A program made the translations under genes and the position numbers. The notes beneath the pieces were generated by a model. It was given only the letters and a program-made list of their open reading frames with translations. It ran no database searches and had not been told where the DNA came from. Positions 1 to 8,579 of a stretch of DNA of 64,000 bases are shown here, in pieces (positions within the stretch are counted from its first letter, which is position 1; each line of letters begins with the position of its first letter). Origin of the DNA: Sphingomonas sp. FARSPH (GTDB lineage: Bacteria > Pseudomonadota > Alphaproteobacteria > Sphingomonadales > Sphingomonadaceae); NCBI RefSeq assembly GCF_003355005.1, contig NZ_CP029985.1, positions 1,603,001 through 1,667,000 of the forward strand. Reading direction: 5' to 3'.

Positions 1-1
1 C

Positions 2-1945
2 GGCTATGCCGCGACGGGACCGGGCGGCACCTCCGCCCCGGCGAGCGTGCGGCTGACCGTCGCCGCGCCGCCACCGCCGGCGGCCAAGCCGGGGGCGGGC
101 AGCGTCGCGGGCTCGACGCAGGGCGGGACCCAGGTCGGCATCGACCTCGGCGCACTGGTCGACGGCGTCACCACGGGCGTCGAGATCGTCGTCCAGCCGC
201 AGCACGGCACGGTGACGCTGAGCGCCGCGCCGGCGGGCAATGCCGTCGCGCTCGGCGGCCGCGATGCGGCGACCGGCGTCATCTCGACCGCCGCGACCGG
301 GGGCCGCTACACCGCGACCTACACGCCGGCCGCGGGCTTCGCCGGGGTCGACAGCTTCCAGTTCGTCGCGGTCGGCCCCGGCGGGCGCTCGGCAGCGGCG
401 ACGGTGACGATCACCGTCCTCGGCACCGCGCCCATCGCGCAGAACAAGGTGGCGAGCATCGGCGACGGCCAGCAGGTGTCGATCGATCTCACCGCCGGCG
501 CGGTCGGCGGGCCGTTCACCGCGGCGCAGGTAGTGAGCGCCAGCCCGGCCGGAGTCGCGCAGACCGCGATCGTCGCGACGGGCGCCGGCTACCGCCTCGA
601 CGTGACGCCCGCGAACCGCTTCGGCGGGACGCTCGCGATCCGCTACACGCTGACCAATGCGTTCGGCACGTCGACGCCGGCGACCGTCACGGTCACCGTC
701 GCCGCGCGGCCCGACCCCTCGCTCGACCCGACGCTGCGCGGGTTGAGCGATGCGCAGGCGGAAAGCGCCCGTCGCCTGACGCGCGCGCAGATCGACAACT
801 TCATGCGCCGCGCCGAGACGCTGCATGGCGGTGGCGGCCGCGCGGGCGTCTCGATGGGAACGCGTCTCAACGCGCTCGGTATCGGCGGTACCGGGGTCGC
901 GAGCGGCCAGTCGTTCGGCGAGCGGATGCTCCATCCGGGGGCGACCAGCCCGCGCGACGATCTCGATCGCCGCTCGGAACTCGCCGCCGCGCTCGACGGC
1001 GCCGCGCCGGGTGCGCGCACGATCGGCCGCCATGCCGCCGGCGCACCCGCCGCGACCGATACGGCCGCGGACCCAGCGGACGCGACCGACGGCACGAAGG
1101 GTGGGCGCCGGATCGGCGCGCCGGGGATCTGGTCGGGCGGTTCGGTCGACGTCGGCACGCTCGACGCGCGAGAGGGCCGCAGCAAGATCACCGCAAGCAC
1201 CGCGGGTCTCAGCGCAGGCGTCGACGTCCGCGTCGCGCCGGGGGTCACGCTCGGCGTGGGCGGCGGCTATGGCAACGAGGCGAGCCGGATCGGCGGCGAT
1301 GCGGCGCGGCTGCGCACGCACGGCACGATGGCGGCGGCCTATGCCAGCGTCACGCCGGTCGACGGCACGTTCATCGACGGCATGATCGGGCGCGGTGACC
1401 TCGACATGCGCCTCCGGCGCCTGGTCGCGCAGACCGGCGGGGTCGCGGTCGGCGATCGCAAGGCGGACCTGGTGTTCGGCGCGCTGGCGGCGGGGATCGA
1501 TCGCAGCGCACGGACGCTGCGCTGGTCCGCCTATGGCCGGTTCGAATATATGCAGGCCGATCTGGCGGCCTATCGCGAAACCGGCGCGGATCGCTACAAC
1601 CTTCGCTTCGACGCACGCCGGCTACGGTCGCTGGGCGGGGTGCTCGGCGGCCGGATCGAGGGGCTGTACCGCACCACGTTCGGCGCGATGATGCCGCGGC
1701 TGCGCGCCGAATGGCGGCATGAATTCGCCGACGCCGATCCGCAGCTGCTCGATTACGCCGACATCGCCGGCCCGGCCTATTACCGCCTCGACACGCTCGG
1801 CTGGAGGCGCGACCAGTTCCAGCTGTCGATCGGGACGCGGGCGGCGCTGCCCGACGACTGGCTGCTCGATCTCGACCTCGGCGTATCGGCCGGGCAGGGG
1901 CAGCGCTCGGGCACGGTGCGCGTCGGTATCGGCAAGGGCTTCTGA
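2..1945 (+). CDS. Autotransporter, 5'-truncated (Ig-like repeats plus outer-membrane barrel)
   Basis: The reading frame is open from the left edge of the window, so the true start and signal peptide lie outside it; about 647 residues are visible. The first ~230 residues contain repeated Ig/cadherin-like units with the recurring pattern VGPGGxSA..ATVTxTV, rich in Gly, Ala, Thr and Val. A linker rich in Asp and Arg follows. The last ~270 residues look like an autotransporter beta-barrel (alternating strands such as GVTLGVGGGYG), and the protein ends in ...GKGF with a terminal Phe, the usual outer-membrane assembly signature. This fits a surface protein secreted by the type V route. The family assignment is from strand pattern and C-terminus, not a database match. 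A hairpin follows the stop. Confidence 0.75.
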   Translation, partial: GYAATGPGGTSAPASVRLTVAAPPPPAAKPGAGSVAGSTQGGTQVGIDLGALVDGVTTGVEIVVQPQHGTVTLSAAPAGNAVALGGRDAATGVISTAATGGRYTATYTPAAGFAGVDSFQFVAVGPGGRSAAATVTITVLGTAPIAQNKVASIGDGQQVSIDLTAGAVGGPFTAAQVVSASPAGVAQTAIVATGAGYRLDVTPANRFGGTLAIRYTLTNAFGTSTPATVTVTVAARPDPSLDPTLRGLSDAQAESARRLTRAQIDNFMRRAETLHGGGGRAGVSMGTRLNALGIGGTGVASGQSFGERMLHPGATSPRDDLDRRSELAAALDGAAPGARTIGRHAAGAPAATDTAADPADATDGTKGGRRIGAPGIWSGGSVDVGTLDAREGRSKITASTAGLSAGVDVRVAPGVTLGVGGGYGNEASRIGGDAARLRTHGTMAAAYASVTPVDGTFIDGMIGRGDLDMRLRRLVAQTGGVAVGDRKADLVFGALAAGIDRSARTLRWSAYGRFEYMQADLAAYRETGADRYNLRFDARRLRSLGGVLGGRIEGLYRTTFGAMMPRLRAEWRHEFADADPQLLDYADIAGPAYYRLDTLGWRRDQFQLSIGTRAALPDDWLLDLDLGVSAGQGQRSGTVRVGIGKGF

Positions 1946-1963
1946 CGCCGGAACCGTCTGCCA

Positions 1964-1995
1964 CCCCCGATCGTCCCCTTCGGCACGATCGGGGG
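1964..1995. terminator. Hairpin after autotransporter
   Basis: A perfect 11-bp inverted repeat (CCCCCGATCGT / ACGATCGGGGG) with a 10-base loop lies 18 bases after the autotransporter stop and 21 bases before the next start. There is no T-run, so it is either a weak or Rho-assisted terminator or a leader structure of the PAP2 gene. Confidence 0.5.
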
Positions 1996-2016
1996 CGGCG
2001 GAGAGGCGGCGGCATC

Positions 2017-2709
2017 ATGCGGACGGGCGAAGGCAATCGGGACGAGGCGGCGCCGCGCCCGCCGCGCCGCATACCCCCGCTGCTCGGCGGGCTTGCCGTC
2101 ATCGCCGCCGGCCTCGCGCTGATGCTGGCGGCGGGCTATGCGACCAGCCGCTGGCCCTTCGCTTTCGACCGCGCGATCCTGGTCGGCCTGCGCCACTGGC
2201 ACGGACCGGCCTGGATGCCCCGGGTCGCCGCGGACATCACCGCTTTGGGCGGCGGGGTGATCCTCACCATCGTCGTCGTCGCGGTCGTCGGGCTGCTGAT
2301 CGTCCAGCGGCTGTGGCTCACCGCGCTGGCGACCGGGGCGGCGAGCCTGTCGGCGGGGATGATGGTCGATGTCATCAAGGGGCTGGCGGTGCGCGCGCGG
2401 CCCGAACTCGTGCCGCATCTCGTCGACGCCACCGGCTACAGCTTTCCGAGCGGCCATGCCGCGTCGAGCGCGTGCATCTACCTGACGCTCGCCGTGCTCG
2501 GCGGGCAGGTGACGCCGCGGCGCAGCGTGCGCCGCTATCTGCTCGTCGTCGCGGTGCTGCTCGTCGGCGCGATCGGGTCGAGCCGCGTCTATCTCGGTGT
2601 CCACTGGCCGAGCGACGTCATCGCCGGGTGGAGCTTCGGCACGCTCTGGGCGCTCGGCTGGTGGATCGCCACCGCGAACGCCCGTTGCACGATCGCCGAC
2701 GAGCGTTAG
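2017..2709 (+). CDS. PAP2-family membrane phosphatase
   Basis: A 230-residue integral membrane protein with several hydrophobic segments (around residues 22-42, 80-105, 115-130 and 175-215). All three motifs of the PAP2 / lipid phosphate phosphatase superfamily are present in order: a K(x6)RP-type motif (KGLAVRARP, around residue 120), FPSGHAASS (around 146), and SR(x5)H(x3)D (SRVYLGVHWPSD, around 190). Such enzymes dephosphorylate phosphatidic acid, phosphatidylglycerol phosphate or undecaprenyl pyrophosphate at the membrane; the substrate cannot be told from sequence. Its stop codon overlaps that of the convergent galE by 2 bases. Confidence 0.88.
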   Translation: MRTGEGNRDEAAPRPPRRIPPLLGGLAVIAAGLALMLAAGYATSRWPFAFDRAILVGLRHWHGPAWMPRVAADITALGGGVILTIVVVAVVGLLIVQRLWLTALATGAASLSAGMMVDVIKGLAVRARPELVPHLVDATGYSFPSGHAASSACIYLTLAVLGGQVTPRRSVRRYLLVVAVLLVGAIGSSRVYLGVHWPSDVIAGWSFGTLWALGWWIATANARCTIADER

Positions 2710-3704
2710 GCCGTCCGTTCGGCGAGCCTGCGCTCCCAGGCAAGCGCATCGCGCACGATCGTGTCGAGCTCGTCGCGCTGCGGCCGCCACGGCAGCGCGG
2801 CGAGGATCGCTGTGTTGTCCGCGACCAGTTCCGCCGGATCGCCTACACGGCGCCCTTCCAGCCGGCGCTCGATCGTCATGTTGGTGACCCGGTCGACCGC
2901 GTCGAGCACCTCGAGCACCGAAAAGCCGCGCCCGTAGCCGCAGTTGAGCACATGGCTCTCCGCCGGCCGCGCGACGAGCAGTTCGAGCGCGGCGACATGC
3001 GCCGCGGCAAGGTCGCTGACGTGGATATAGTCGCGCACGCCGGTGCCGTCGCGCGTCGGAAAGTCGGTGCCGTAGACGCCGACATGCCCGCGCTTGCCCG
3101 CCGCCGCCTCGACCGCGATCTTGATGAGATGCGTCGCACCCACCGTCGACTGGCCCGATCGCCCCTGCGGGTCCGCGCCGGCGACGTTGAAATAGCGAAG
3201 CGCGCAATAATTGATCGGATGCGCCGCGGCGACATCGCGCAGCATATATTCGGTCATCAGCTTCGACATGCCGTACGGATTGATCGGTGCCTTGGGATCC
3301 CCCTCCGCCACGGGTACCCGCTCTGGCGTGCCATAGGTCGCCGCGGTCGAGGAGAAGATGAAGTGCGGCACGCCGCCCGCCACCGCGCTTTCCAGCAGAT
3401 CGCACGTCGCGGCGGTGTTGTTGCGATAATATTTGAGCGGATCGCTCACCGATTCGGGCACCACCACCGATCCGGCGAAATGCATGATCGCGCGCACGTC
3501 GTGGTCGCGGATGACGTCGCGGATCGCCGGGTCGGCGACATTCATCGTCACCAATGTCGCGCGGGGATCGACCGCCCAGTCGAACCCGGTGACGAGATTG
3601 TCGACGACGACCACCTGATAACCCGCATCGCACAGCGCCAGCACCGCGTGGCTGCCGATATAGCCTGCCCCGCCCGTCACCATCACCTTGCCGTCGATCG
3701 TCAT
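2706..3704 (-). CDS. galE: UDP-glucose 4-epimerase
   Basis: A 332-residue extended short-chain dehydrogenase. The N-terminus has the Rossmann motif TGGAGYIGS (TGxxGxxG). The catalytic set is visible as SSTAATYG followed by NPYGMSK, which contains the YxxxK pair. Length and motif order match GalE, which interconverts UDP-glucose and UDP-galactose using bound NAD and supplies sugars for envelope polysaccharides. It is divergent from msrA (71 bases between starts) and convergent with the PAP2 gene. Ugd, another UDP-glucose consumer, is far away at 59.7 kb. Alternative UDP-sugar epimerases (e.g. GlcNAc 4-epimerase) cannot be excluded. Confidence 0.92.
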   Translation of the reverse strand: MTIDGKVMVTGGAGYIGSHAVLALCDAGYQVVVVDNLVTGFDWAVDPRATLVTMNVADPAIRDVIRDHDVRAIMHFAGSVVVPESVSDPLKYYRNNTAATCDLLESAVAGGVPHFIFSSTAATYGTPERVPVAEGDPKAPINPYGMSKLMTEYMLRDVAAAHPINYCALRYFNVAGADPQGRSGQSTVGATHLIKIAVEAAAGKRGHVGVYGTDFPTRDGTGVRDYIHVSDLAAAHVAALELLVARPAESHVLNCGYGRGFSVLEVLDAVDRVTNMTIERRLEGRRVGDPAELVADNTAILAALPWRPQRDELDTIVRDALAWERRLAERTA

Positions 3705-3775
3705 CTGTCGGTCCCCATCCGTCCGTTGCGCCGCGCTAGCCGCTTCCTATCTTGGAGGCAAAGGAGACATCCAAC

Positions 3776-4321
3776 ATGACGGATTATGCGACGCTCGCGG
3801 GCGGCTGCTTCTGGTGTACCGAGGCGGTGTTCAAGGACGTGATCGGCGTCGAAAGCGTCGAAAGCGGCTATATCGGCGGGCATGTTCCCGATCCGACCTA
3901 CAAGCAGGTGTGCGGCGGCGACACCGGTCATGCCGAGGCGATCCGCGTCGGCTACGACCCTGCCCAGATCAGTTACGCCGATCTGCTCGCGATCTTCTTC
4001 GCGACGCACGACCCGACGCAGCTCAACCGCCAAGGCAACGACATCGGCACGCAATATCGCTCCGCGATCTTCCCGGCGGACGAGGCGCAGGCCGCCGAGG
4101 CGCGCGCCGCGATCCAGCGGGCACAGGCCGATCAGTCCGCGCCGATCGTCACCACGATCGAACCGATGGCGGAGTGGTATCCGGCGGAAGGGTATCACCA
4201 GGATTATTGGGAAACCTCGGGCCGGTCGAACCCCTATTGCATGGCGGTGATCCCGCCTAAGCTGCAGAAGCTGCGCAAGAGCTTCCAGGCGCGCTCGAAG
4301 GCGGCGTCGGTCGAGGCGTAA
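3776..4321 (+). CDS. msrA: Peptide methionine (S)-S-oxide reductase MsrA
   Basis: A 181-residue MsrA. The catalytic motif GCFWC lies at residues 10-14, with the nucleophile at Cys11 and a second Cys at 14 where many MsrA proteins have Gly. The family blocks GxxxPxYxxVCxGxTGHAE and QYRS are also present. It reduces methionine-S-sulfoxide in free or protein-bound form. The ATG at 3776 is preferred over an upstream in-frame TTG because AAGGAG sits at 3761-3766, nine bases ahead. A strong bidirectional hairpin separates it from the convergent Sua5 gene. Confidence 0.95.
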   Translation: MTDYATLAGGCFWCTEAVFKDVIGVESVESGYIGGHVPDPTYKQVCGGDTGHAEAIRVGYDPAQISYADLLAIFFATHDPTQLNRQGNDIGTQYRSAIFPADEAQAAEARAAIQRAQADQSAPIVTTIEPMAEWYPAEGYHQDYWETSGRSNPYCMAVIPPKLQKLRKSFQARSKAASVEA

Positions 4322-4331
4322 CGAAACAGGT

Positions 4332-4360
4332 CGTCACCCGGGACGGTTCGCCGGGTGACG
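4332..4360. terminator. Bidirectional hairpin between msrA and sua5
   Basis: A perfect 10-bp stem (CGTCACCCGG / CCGGGTGACG) with a 9-base loop lies between two convergent genes. It has no T-run. The outer bases (GTCACCCGG) resemble the GTCACCCCGG repeat family seen elsewhere in this window, so a repeat may have been recruited as a terminator. Confidence 0.6.
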
Positions 4361-4367
4361 GCCGGGA

Positions 4368-5291
4368 TCAGCGATGCGCCGCGCGGCGCAGCCGGTCGTT
4401 GATCGCTTCGCCCAGCCCGTCCGCCGGGATCGGCGCCACTGCGATGGCGCGCGCGTCGCTCGCGTCCGCGCGGTGCAGCGCGTCGAACAGCCGCGCCGCC
4501 GCTTCGGTCAGGTCGCCCGCCGCCGACAGCGTCTCGTTCCCCGCGACCGCCCCGAAACCGATCAGCCATTCGCCCTCCGCTGCCGCCAGCGCGTCGAGGC
4601 GCAGCGGCTTGACCGGCGCGTAATGGCTCTTGAGCTGCCCCGGCGCGGTGACGCTGCCCCCCTCTGCCCGCCGCTCCACCGCGAAGGGCAGGTCACCCAT
4701 CGCGATCGGCCCGGGGCGCAGCAAGGTACGCCCTGCAAGGATCGTCGATTCCAGCCCCGCCTCGGTCGGCCCGTCGTCCAGGATCAGCCCGATCTGCGCG
4801 CCGAGGCTAGACGCGACATGCGCCGCGCGCGTCGGGCTGATGCCGTTGCTGGCATTGGCGGACGGCGCGGCCAGTGGCCGCCCGCTCGCCGCCAGCACCG
4901 CCTGCATCGCGCGGTGGCGCGGCACGCGGATCGCCACCGTCGGCAATCCCGCGGTCACCAGCGCCGCGATCGGCGCGCGTTCGCGCAACGGCAGCACCAG
5001 CGTCAGCGGCCCCGGCCAGAACATCGCCGCCAGCATCCGCGCATCGTCGTCGAACACCGCCAGCGCCGCCGCCGCCGCCACATCGGGGACATGGACGATC
5101 AGCGGGTTGAAGCTCGGCCGCCCCTTGGCGGCATAGATGCGTGCGACGGCGTCCGCGTTCGTCGCATCCGCGGCGAGGCCGTAGACCGTCTCGGTCGGCA
5201 CTGCGACGGGTTCGCCCGCGGTGATTCGCGCCGCGGCTTCCGCGACCGCAGCCATGCCGTAGCGTAAGATTCGCGGTTTTGAATCGGCCAT
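4368..5291 (-). CDS. tsaC: Threonylcarbamoyl-AMP synthase (Sua5/TsaC long form)
   Basis: A 307-residue protein. The N-terminal ~190 residues are a YrdC/TsaC domain with the signatures PTETVYGLAADA, KGRPSFNPLIVHV and PSANASNGISPT. The C-terminal ~110 residues form the extra Sua5 domain, so this is the long form. It makes threonylcarbamoyl-AMP from threonine, bicarbonate and ATP, the first step of the universal t6A37 tRNA modification. It is divergently transcribed from the acyl-CoA dehydrogenase, 38 bases between starts, so the two share a promoter region. Confidence 0.93.
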   Translation of the reverse strand: MADSKPRILRYGMAAVAEAAARITAGEPVAVPTETVYGLAADATNADAVARIYAAKGRPSFNPLIVHVPDVAAAAALAVFDDDARMLAAMFWPGPLTLVLPLRERAPIAALVTAGLPTVAIRVPRHRAMQAVLAASGRPLAAPSANASNGISPTRAAHVASSLGAQIGLILDDGPTEAGLESTILAGRTLLRPGPIAMGDLPFAVERRAEGGSVTAPGQLKSHYAPVKPLRLDALAAAEGEWLIGFGAVAGNETLSAAGDLTEAAARLFDALHRADASDARAIAVAPIPADGLGEAINDRLRRAAHR

Positions 5292-5329
5292 GTTCGGTGC
5301 CTATAAACAGCGCATCCAAGGAGAGAAAC

Positions 5330-7033
5330 ATGACCTTCCGCCCCGCCGTCGCCGACCAGCGTTTCGTGCTGGAGCACGTCGTCCGGATCGACGAGCTCGC
5401 CCACACCGATCGCTTCGCTGCCGCCAGCCCCGACGTCGTCGATGCGGTGCTGGAGGGGGTCGGCCAGTTCGCCGCGGGCGAATGGGCGCCGCTCAACCGC
5501 GAGGGCGACACCGTCGGCGCGAAATGGGCGCCCGACGGCGTCCACATGCCGGAAAGCTTCATCAAGGCGTATCGCGATTACGTCGAGGGCGGCTGGGGCA
5601 CGATCGGCGTGCCGGAGGAATGGGGCGGGCAGGGGCTGCCGTTCGCGATCCAGACCGCGGTGCTCGACACGCTCGGGTCGGCGAACATGGGCTTTGCGCT
5701 CTGCCCGACGCTGACCGTCGGCGCGATCGAGGCGCTGATCCATCATGGTACGCCCGAGCAGCAGGCGACATACTTGCCGCATCTCGCCACCGGCGCGTGG
5801 ACGGGGACGATGAACCTCACCGAGCCGCAGGCGGGCAGCGACGTCGGCGCGCTGCGCGCCACCGCGACCCCGCTCGGCAACGACAAATGGTCGATCAAGG
5901 GGACGAAGATCTACATCTCGTTCGGCGACCACGACATGGTGGACAATATCGTCCACCTCGTCCTCGCCCGCACGCCGGGTTCGCCGCCGGGCACGCGCGG
6001 GATCAGCCTGTTCCTCGTCCCCAAATACCGCCTCAACGCGGACGGCACGCCGGGCGACTTCAACGACGTGCGCGTCGTGTCGATCGAGCACAAGATGGGC
6101 CTCCACGCCTCGCCCACCTGCGTCCTGTCGTTCGGCGACCAGGACGATTGCGTCGGCGAGCTGATCGGGCCGGAGCATGGCGGCATGCGCGCGATGTTCA
6201 CGATGATGAACAACGCCCGCCTCAACGTCGGCCTGCAGGGCGTACAGGTCGCGGAAGGCGCGACGCAAAAGGCGGTCGGCTATGCGCTGGAGCGCGTGCA
6301 GGGCGCGCGCGACGGCCAGCCCGCGCGTATCGTCGAACATCCCGACGTCCGCCGCATGCTGCTGCGCATGACCGCGCAGACGCAGGCGGCGCGCGCGATC
6401 GTCTATTATGCCGCGGGCCAGGTCGACCGCGCCGCGCTCGGCGATGCGGCGGCGAGGAACCGGCTGGAGATCGTCACCCCGCTCGCCAAGGCGCACGGCA
6501 CCGATATCGGCAACGAAGTCGCCAGCCTCGGCATCCAGGTCCATGGCGGCATGGGCTTCGTCGAGGAAACGGGCGCCGCGCAATATTTCCGCGATGCGCG
6601 CATTACGCCGATCTACGAAGGCACCAACGGCATCCAGGCCGCCGACCTCGTCGGCCGCAAGCTCGGGCTAGATAACGGCGGTGCCTTCGCCGCGCTGATC
6701 GCCGACATCCGCGCGGAGGCGCAGCATGGCGAGCTGATCGCGCTGACCGACGCGGTCGAGGCGATCGGCCGCCGCCTCGCGACCGCGGAGGCGGACGACA
6801 AGCTCGCCGCCAGCTATCCGTTCCTGACGATGCTGTCGGTCGCGACCTGCGGCTGGCTGATGGAGCGGCAGGGGCGTCTCGCCACCGGCGCCGACGAGGC
6901 GCAGGCGCTGAAGCGCGCCGCGGTGCGTTTCTACCTCGACCAGATCGTCCCCGAAGCGCTCGGCCTGCGCGCCGCCGCAACGGCGAGTGCGGACGTGCTC
7001 TATGCAGTGCCGGCAGAGGCGTTCGCCGCGTAG
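5330..7033 (+). CDS. Acyl-CoA dehydrogenase (long C-terminal-extension type)
   Basis: A 567-residue FAD flavoprotein. The middle has the FAD-binding block MNLTEPQAGSDVGALR; the region around residue 425 has the catalytic-base context ITPIYEGTNGIQA, with Glu in YEG. The length and the extra C-terminal ~130 residues place it with the larger acyl-CoA dehydrogenases that include DmdC (3-methylmercaptopropionyl-CoA dehydrogenase)-like proteins rather than the ~380-residue short/medium-chain enzymes. It oxidises an acyl-CoA to the enoyl-CoA; chain length is not predictable here. The ATG at 5330 is chosen because AAGGAG is at 5318-5323. No other beta-oxidation gene is adjacent. Confidence 0.85.
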   Translation: MTFRPAVADQRFVLEHVVRIDELAHTDRFAAASPDVVDAVLEGVGQFAAGEWAPLNREGDTVGAKWAPDGVHMPESFIKAYRDYVEGGWGTIGVPEEWGGQGLPFAIQTAVLDTLGSANMGFALCPTLTVGAIEALIHHGTPEQQATYLPHLATGAWTGTMNLTEPQAGSDVGALRATATPLGNDKWSIKGTKIYISFGDHDMVDNIVHLVLARTPGSPPGTRGISLFLVPKYRLNADGTPGDFNDVRVVSIEHKMGLHASPTCVLSFGDQDDCVGELIGPEHGGMRAMFTMMNNARLNVGLQGVQVAEGATQKAVGYALERVQGARDGQPARIVEHPDVRRMLLRMTAQTQAARAIVYYAAGQVDRAALGDAAARNRLEIVTPLAKAHGTDIGNEVASLGIQVHGGMGFVEETGAAQYFRDARITPIYEGTNGIQAADLVGRKLGLDNGGAFAALIADIRAEAQHGELIALTDAVEAIGRRLATAEADDKLAASYPFLTMLSVATCGWLMERQGRLATGADEAQALKRAAVRFYLDQIVPEALGLRAAATASADVLYAVPAEAFAA

Positions 7034-7036
7034 CCC

Positions 7037-7181
7037 AATCCTCCCCTGCACCTGCAGGGGAGGGGGACCGCCGCCGAAGGCGGTGGTGGAGGGGCAGCCC
7101 CAAGCGATGTCGCCCGTGGCTGCCCCTCCACCACCAGCCTATCGGCTGGCGGTCCCCCTCCCCGCGAAGCGGGGAGGATTT
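7037..7181. repeat. Long palindromic intergenic repeat (family R3)
   Basis: A ~145-bp imperfect inverted repeat. The outer arms are AATCCTCCCC / GGGGAGGATT, the middle arms GGGGGACCGCC / GGCGGTCCCCC, and the inner arms GGTGGAGGGGCAGCC / GGCTGCCCCTCCACC. Small internal hairpins (CTGCACCTGCAG, GCGAAGC) decorate the arms. Sphingomonad genomes are known to carry such elements between genes. Here it separates two genes on the same strand. Confidence 0.8.
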
Positions 7182-7231
7182 GGGCGCGGCCCGTCTTGCA
7201 ACCTCGGCCATTACCCCCGAATAGCCCGCCC

Positions 7232-8062
7232 ATGTTCGACCTCGACGCCTATCTCGCCCGCATCAACCTTCCCGCCCGCGTCACGCCCGACGCGGAGGGG
7301 CTCGGCCGGTTGCAGCGCGAACATCGCCTCGCCATCCCGTTCGAGAATCTCGACGTTCGGCTCGGCCGCGGCATCGCGATCGACGGCGCCTCGGTCTTCG
7401 CCAAGCTGGTGACGGGCAAGCGCGGCGGCTATTGCTTCGAACAGAACCGGCTGTTCCTCGATGCGCTGGGGCAGCTCGGGTTCGACGCCCGGCCGTTGCT
7501 CGCGCGCGTCTGGCTGGGCGCGACGCCGGGCACGGACGCGCCGCCGCCGCTGACGCATACGTTCAGCCTGGTGACGATCGACGGGCAGCCATGGATCGCC
7601 GACCCCGGCTTCGGCGGCAGCTACGCGCCGGCCATGCCGTTGGCCGACGGGGCGGAGACGAGCGCGCCGGACGGGGCGCGCTTCCGGCTGGAACGCGATG
7701 GCGTCGACGGGTGGATGCTCTACCGCGACGGCGCGGCGGGATCGACCGACGGGCGCGGCGCGGGCGAGGGGTGGCAGCCGCAATATGGCTTCACCACTGC
7801 GCCCGTCTTCGACGCCGACCTCGCGCTGTCGAACCACTGGACTGCGACGTCGCCCGACAGCCGCTTCACGCAGTTCGCGATCGCCAGCATCGTGCTGCCG
7901 CACGGGCTCGCCGGACTCACCGACCTGCGCTACCACCGCCGCGCCGGCGCGGACGAGACGATCGCGGAGATCACTGATCCGCGCGTCTATCGCATGCGCA
8001 TGAGCCTGATGTTCGGGATCGACCTGACCAGGGAAGAGGTCGAGGGGCTGGGGCTGTTCTAA
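7232..8062 (+). CDS. nat: Arylamine N-acetyltransferase
   Basis: A 276-residue NAT enzyme. The Cys-His-Asp catalytic triad is readable: Cys in GKRGGYCFEQN (around residue 70), His in LTHTFSLV (around 110), Asp in WIADPGFGGSYAP (around 127). The N-terminal LARINL and IPFENLDV motifs are also typical. It transfers acetyl groups from acetyl-CoA to arylamines and hydrazines; the physiological substrate is not evident. The ATG at 7232 follows the long palindromic repeat by 50 bases and lacks a strong Shine-Dalgarno. The gene is monocistronic. Confidence 0.92.
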   Translation: MFDLDAYLARINLPARVTPDAEGLGRLQREHRLAIPFENLDVRLGRGIAIDGASVFAKLVTGKRGGYCFEQNRLFLDALGQLGFDARPLLARVWLGATPGTDAPPPLTHTFSLVTIDGQPWIADPGFGGSYAPAMPLADGAETSAPDGARFRLERDGVDGWMLYRDGAAGSTDGRGAGEGWQPQYGFTTAPVFDADLALSNHWTATSPDSRFTQFAIASIVLPHGLAGLTDLRYHRRAGADETIAEITDPRVYRMRMSLMFGIDLTREEVEGLGLF

Positions 8063-8084
8063 GCGCCCCCGCAAGCACCTCTAT

Positions 8085-8178
8085 CGTCATTCCCGCGCAG
8101 GCGGGAATCCAGACGCGCAGGTCCTAGCACGGGCCGCACCGTCAGCGTCACTGGATTCCCGCCTGCGCGGGGATGACG
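8085..8178. repeat. Palindromic intergenic repeat (family R1, copy 1)
   Basis: The ends are an inverted pair, CGTCATTCCCGCGCAGGCG on the left and CGCCTGCGCGGGGATGACG on the right, with inner GGGAATCCAG / CTGGATTCCC arms and a ~45-base variable centre. The same architecture recurs at 14937-15032. It sits between the convergent NAT and GntR genes, where it may also end transcription. Confidence 0.8.
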
Positions 8179-8185
8179 CTATCGC

Positions 8186-8542
8186 TCAGACCCGCTCGCG
8201 CTCCAGCAACTCGCCCGCGTCCAGCCCGAGCAGATCGATATAGTCGCGGATCCGCGGCCATTGGTTCTTGACGAAATTGTCGCATTCCGCGCGGCGGAGC
8301 TTTTCCGCCGCGCCGGGCAGCACGAACATGCCGACGCCGCGCCGCACCTCGACATAGCCGTCGTCCTGGAAGCTCTGATACGCCTTGGCGACGGTCAGCG
8401 GGTTCGCGCCATGCTCCGCGGCAAAGGCGCGCACGGAGGGAAGCTGGTCGCCGGTGCGGTAATCCCCGCGCAGGATTCCCGCCGCGATGGTGCCGCGCAG
8501 CCGGATGTAAACCGGGCTGTCCTCGTTGCTGAGCGCTGTCAT
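8186..8542 (-). CDS. GntR-family regulator, YtrA type
   Basis: A 118-residue protein. Residues ~10-80 are a GntR winged helix (PVYIRLRGTIAAGIL, GDQLPSVRAFA, NPLTVAKAYQ, GYVEVRRGVGMFV). The C-terminal ~35 residues are short and helical, which is the YtrA subfamily architecture. YtrA-type proteins usually repress their own operon and adjacent transporter or membrane genes; no ABC transporter is next to it here. The upstream neighbour on the same strand is a nitroreductase, 37 bases away. The start codon abuts a dyad and a promoter that predicts a leaderless message. Confidence 0.88.
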   Translation of the reverse strand: MTALSNEDSPVYIRLRGTIAAGILRGDYRTGDQLPSVRAFAAEHGANPLTVAKAYQSFQDDGYVEVRRGVGMFVLPGAAEKLRRAECDNFVKNQWPRIRDYIDLLGLDAGELLERERV

Positions 8543-8577
8543 GCTGCTTTAATACAGCAAAAAGCGAAAAGGTCCAA
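8542..8577 (-). promoter_or_regulatory. Promoter and operator for the GntR gene, probably leaderless
   Basis: Reading the minus strand there is TTGGAC (8577-8572), a 17-base spacer, TATTAA (8554-8549), six bases, then the ATG (8542). Transcription would start at or within a base or two of the A of ATG. An inverted repeat, TGCTG / CAGCA (8559-8555 and 8546-8542 on that strand), encloses the -10. There is no Shine-Dalgarno. A repressor bound to the dyad would block the -10, as expected for autoregulation. Confidence 0.6.
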
Positions 8578-8579
8578 TA

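Noticed and set aside
1780..3633. Very long open frames on the strand opposite real genes (also 9355-11127, 59658-61268 and others).
   Set aside because: They are antisense shadows caused by high GC; their translations are low-complexity Arg/Ala/His-rich sequence without domains, and the opposite strand encodes conserved proteins.
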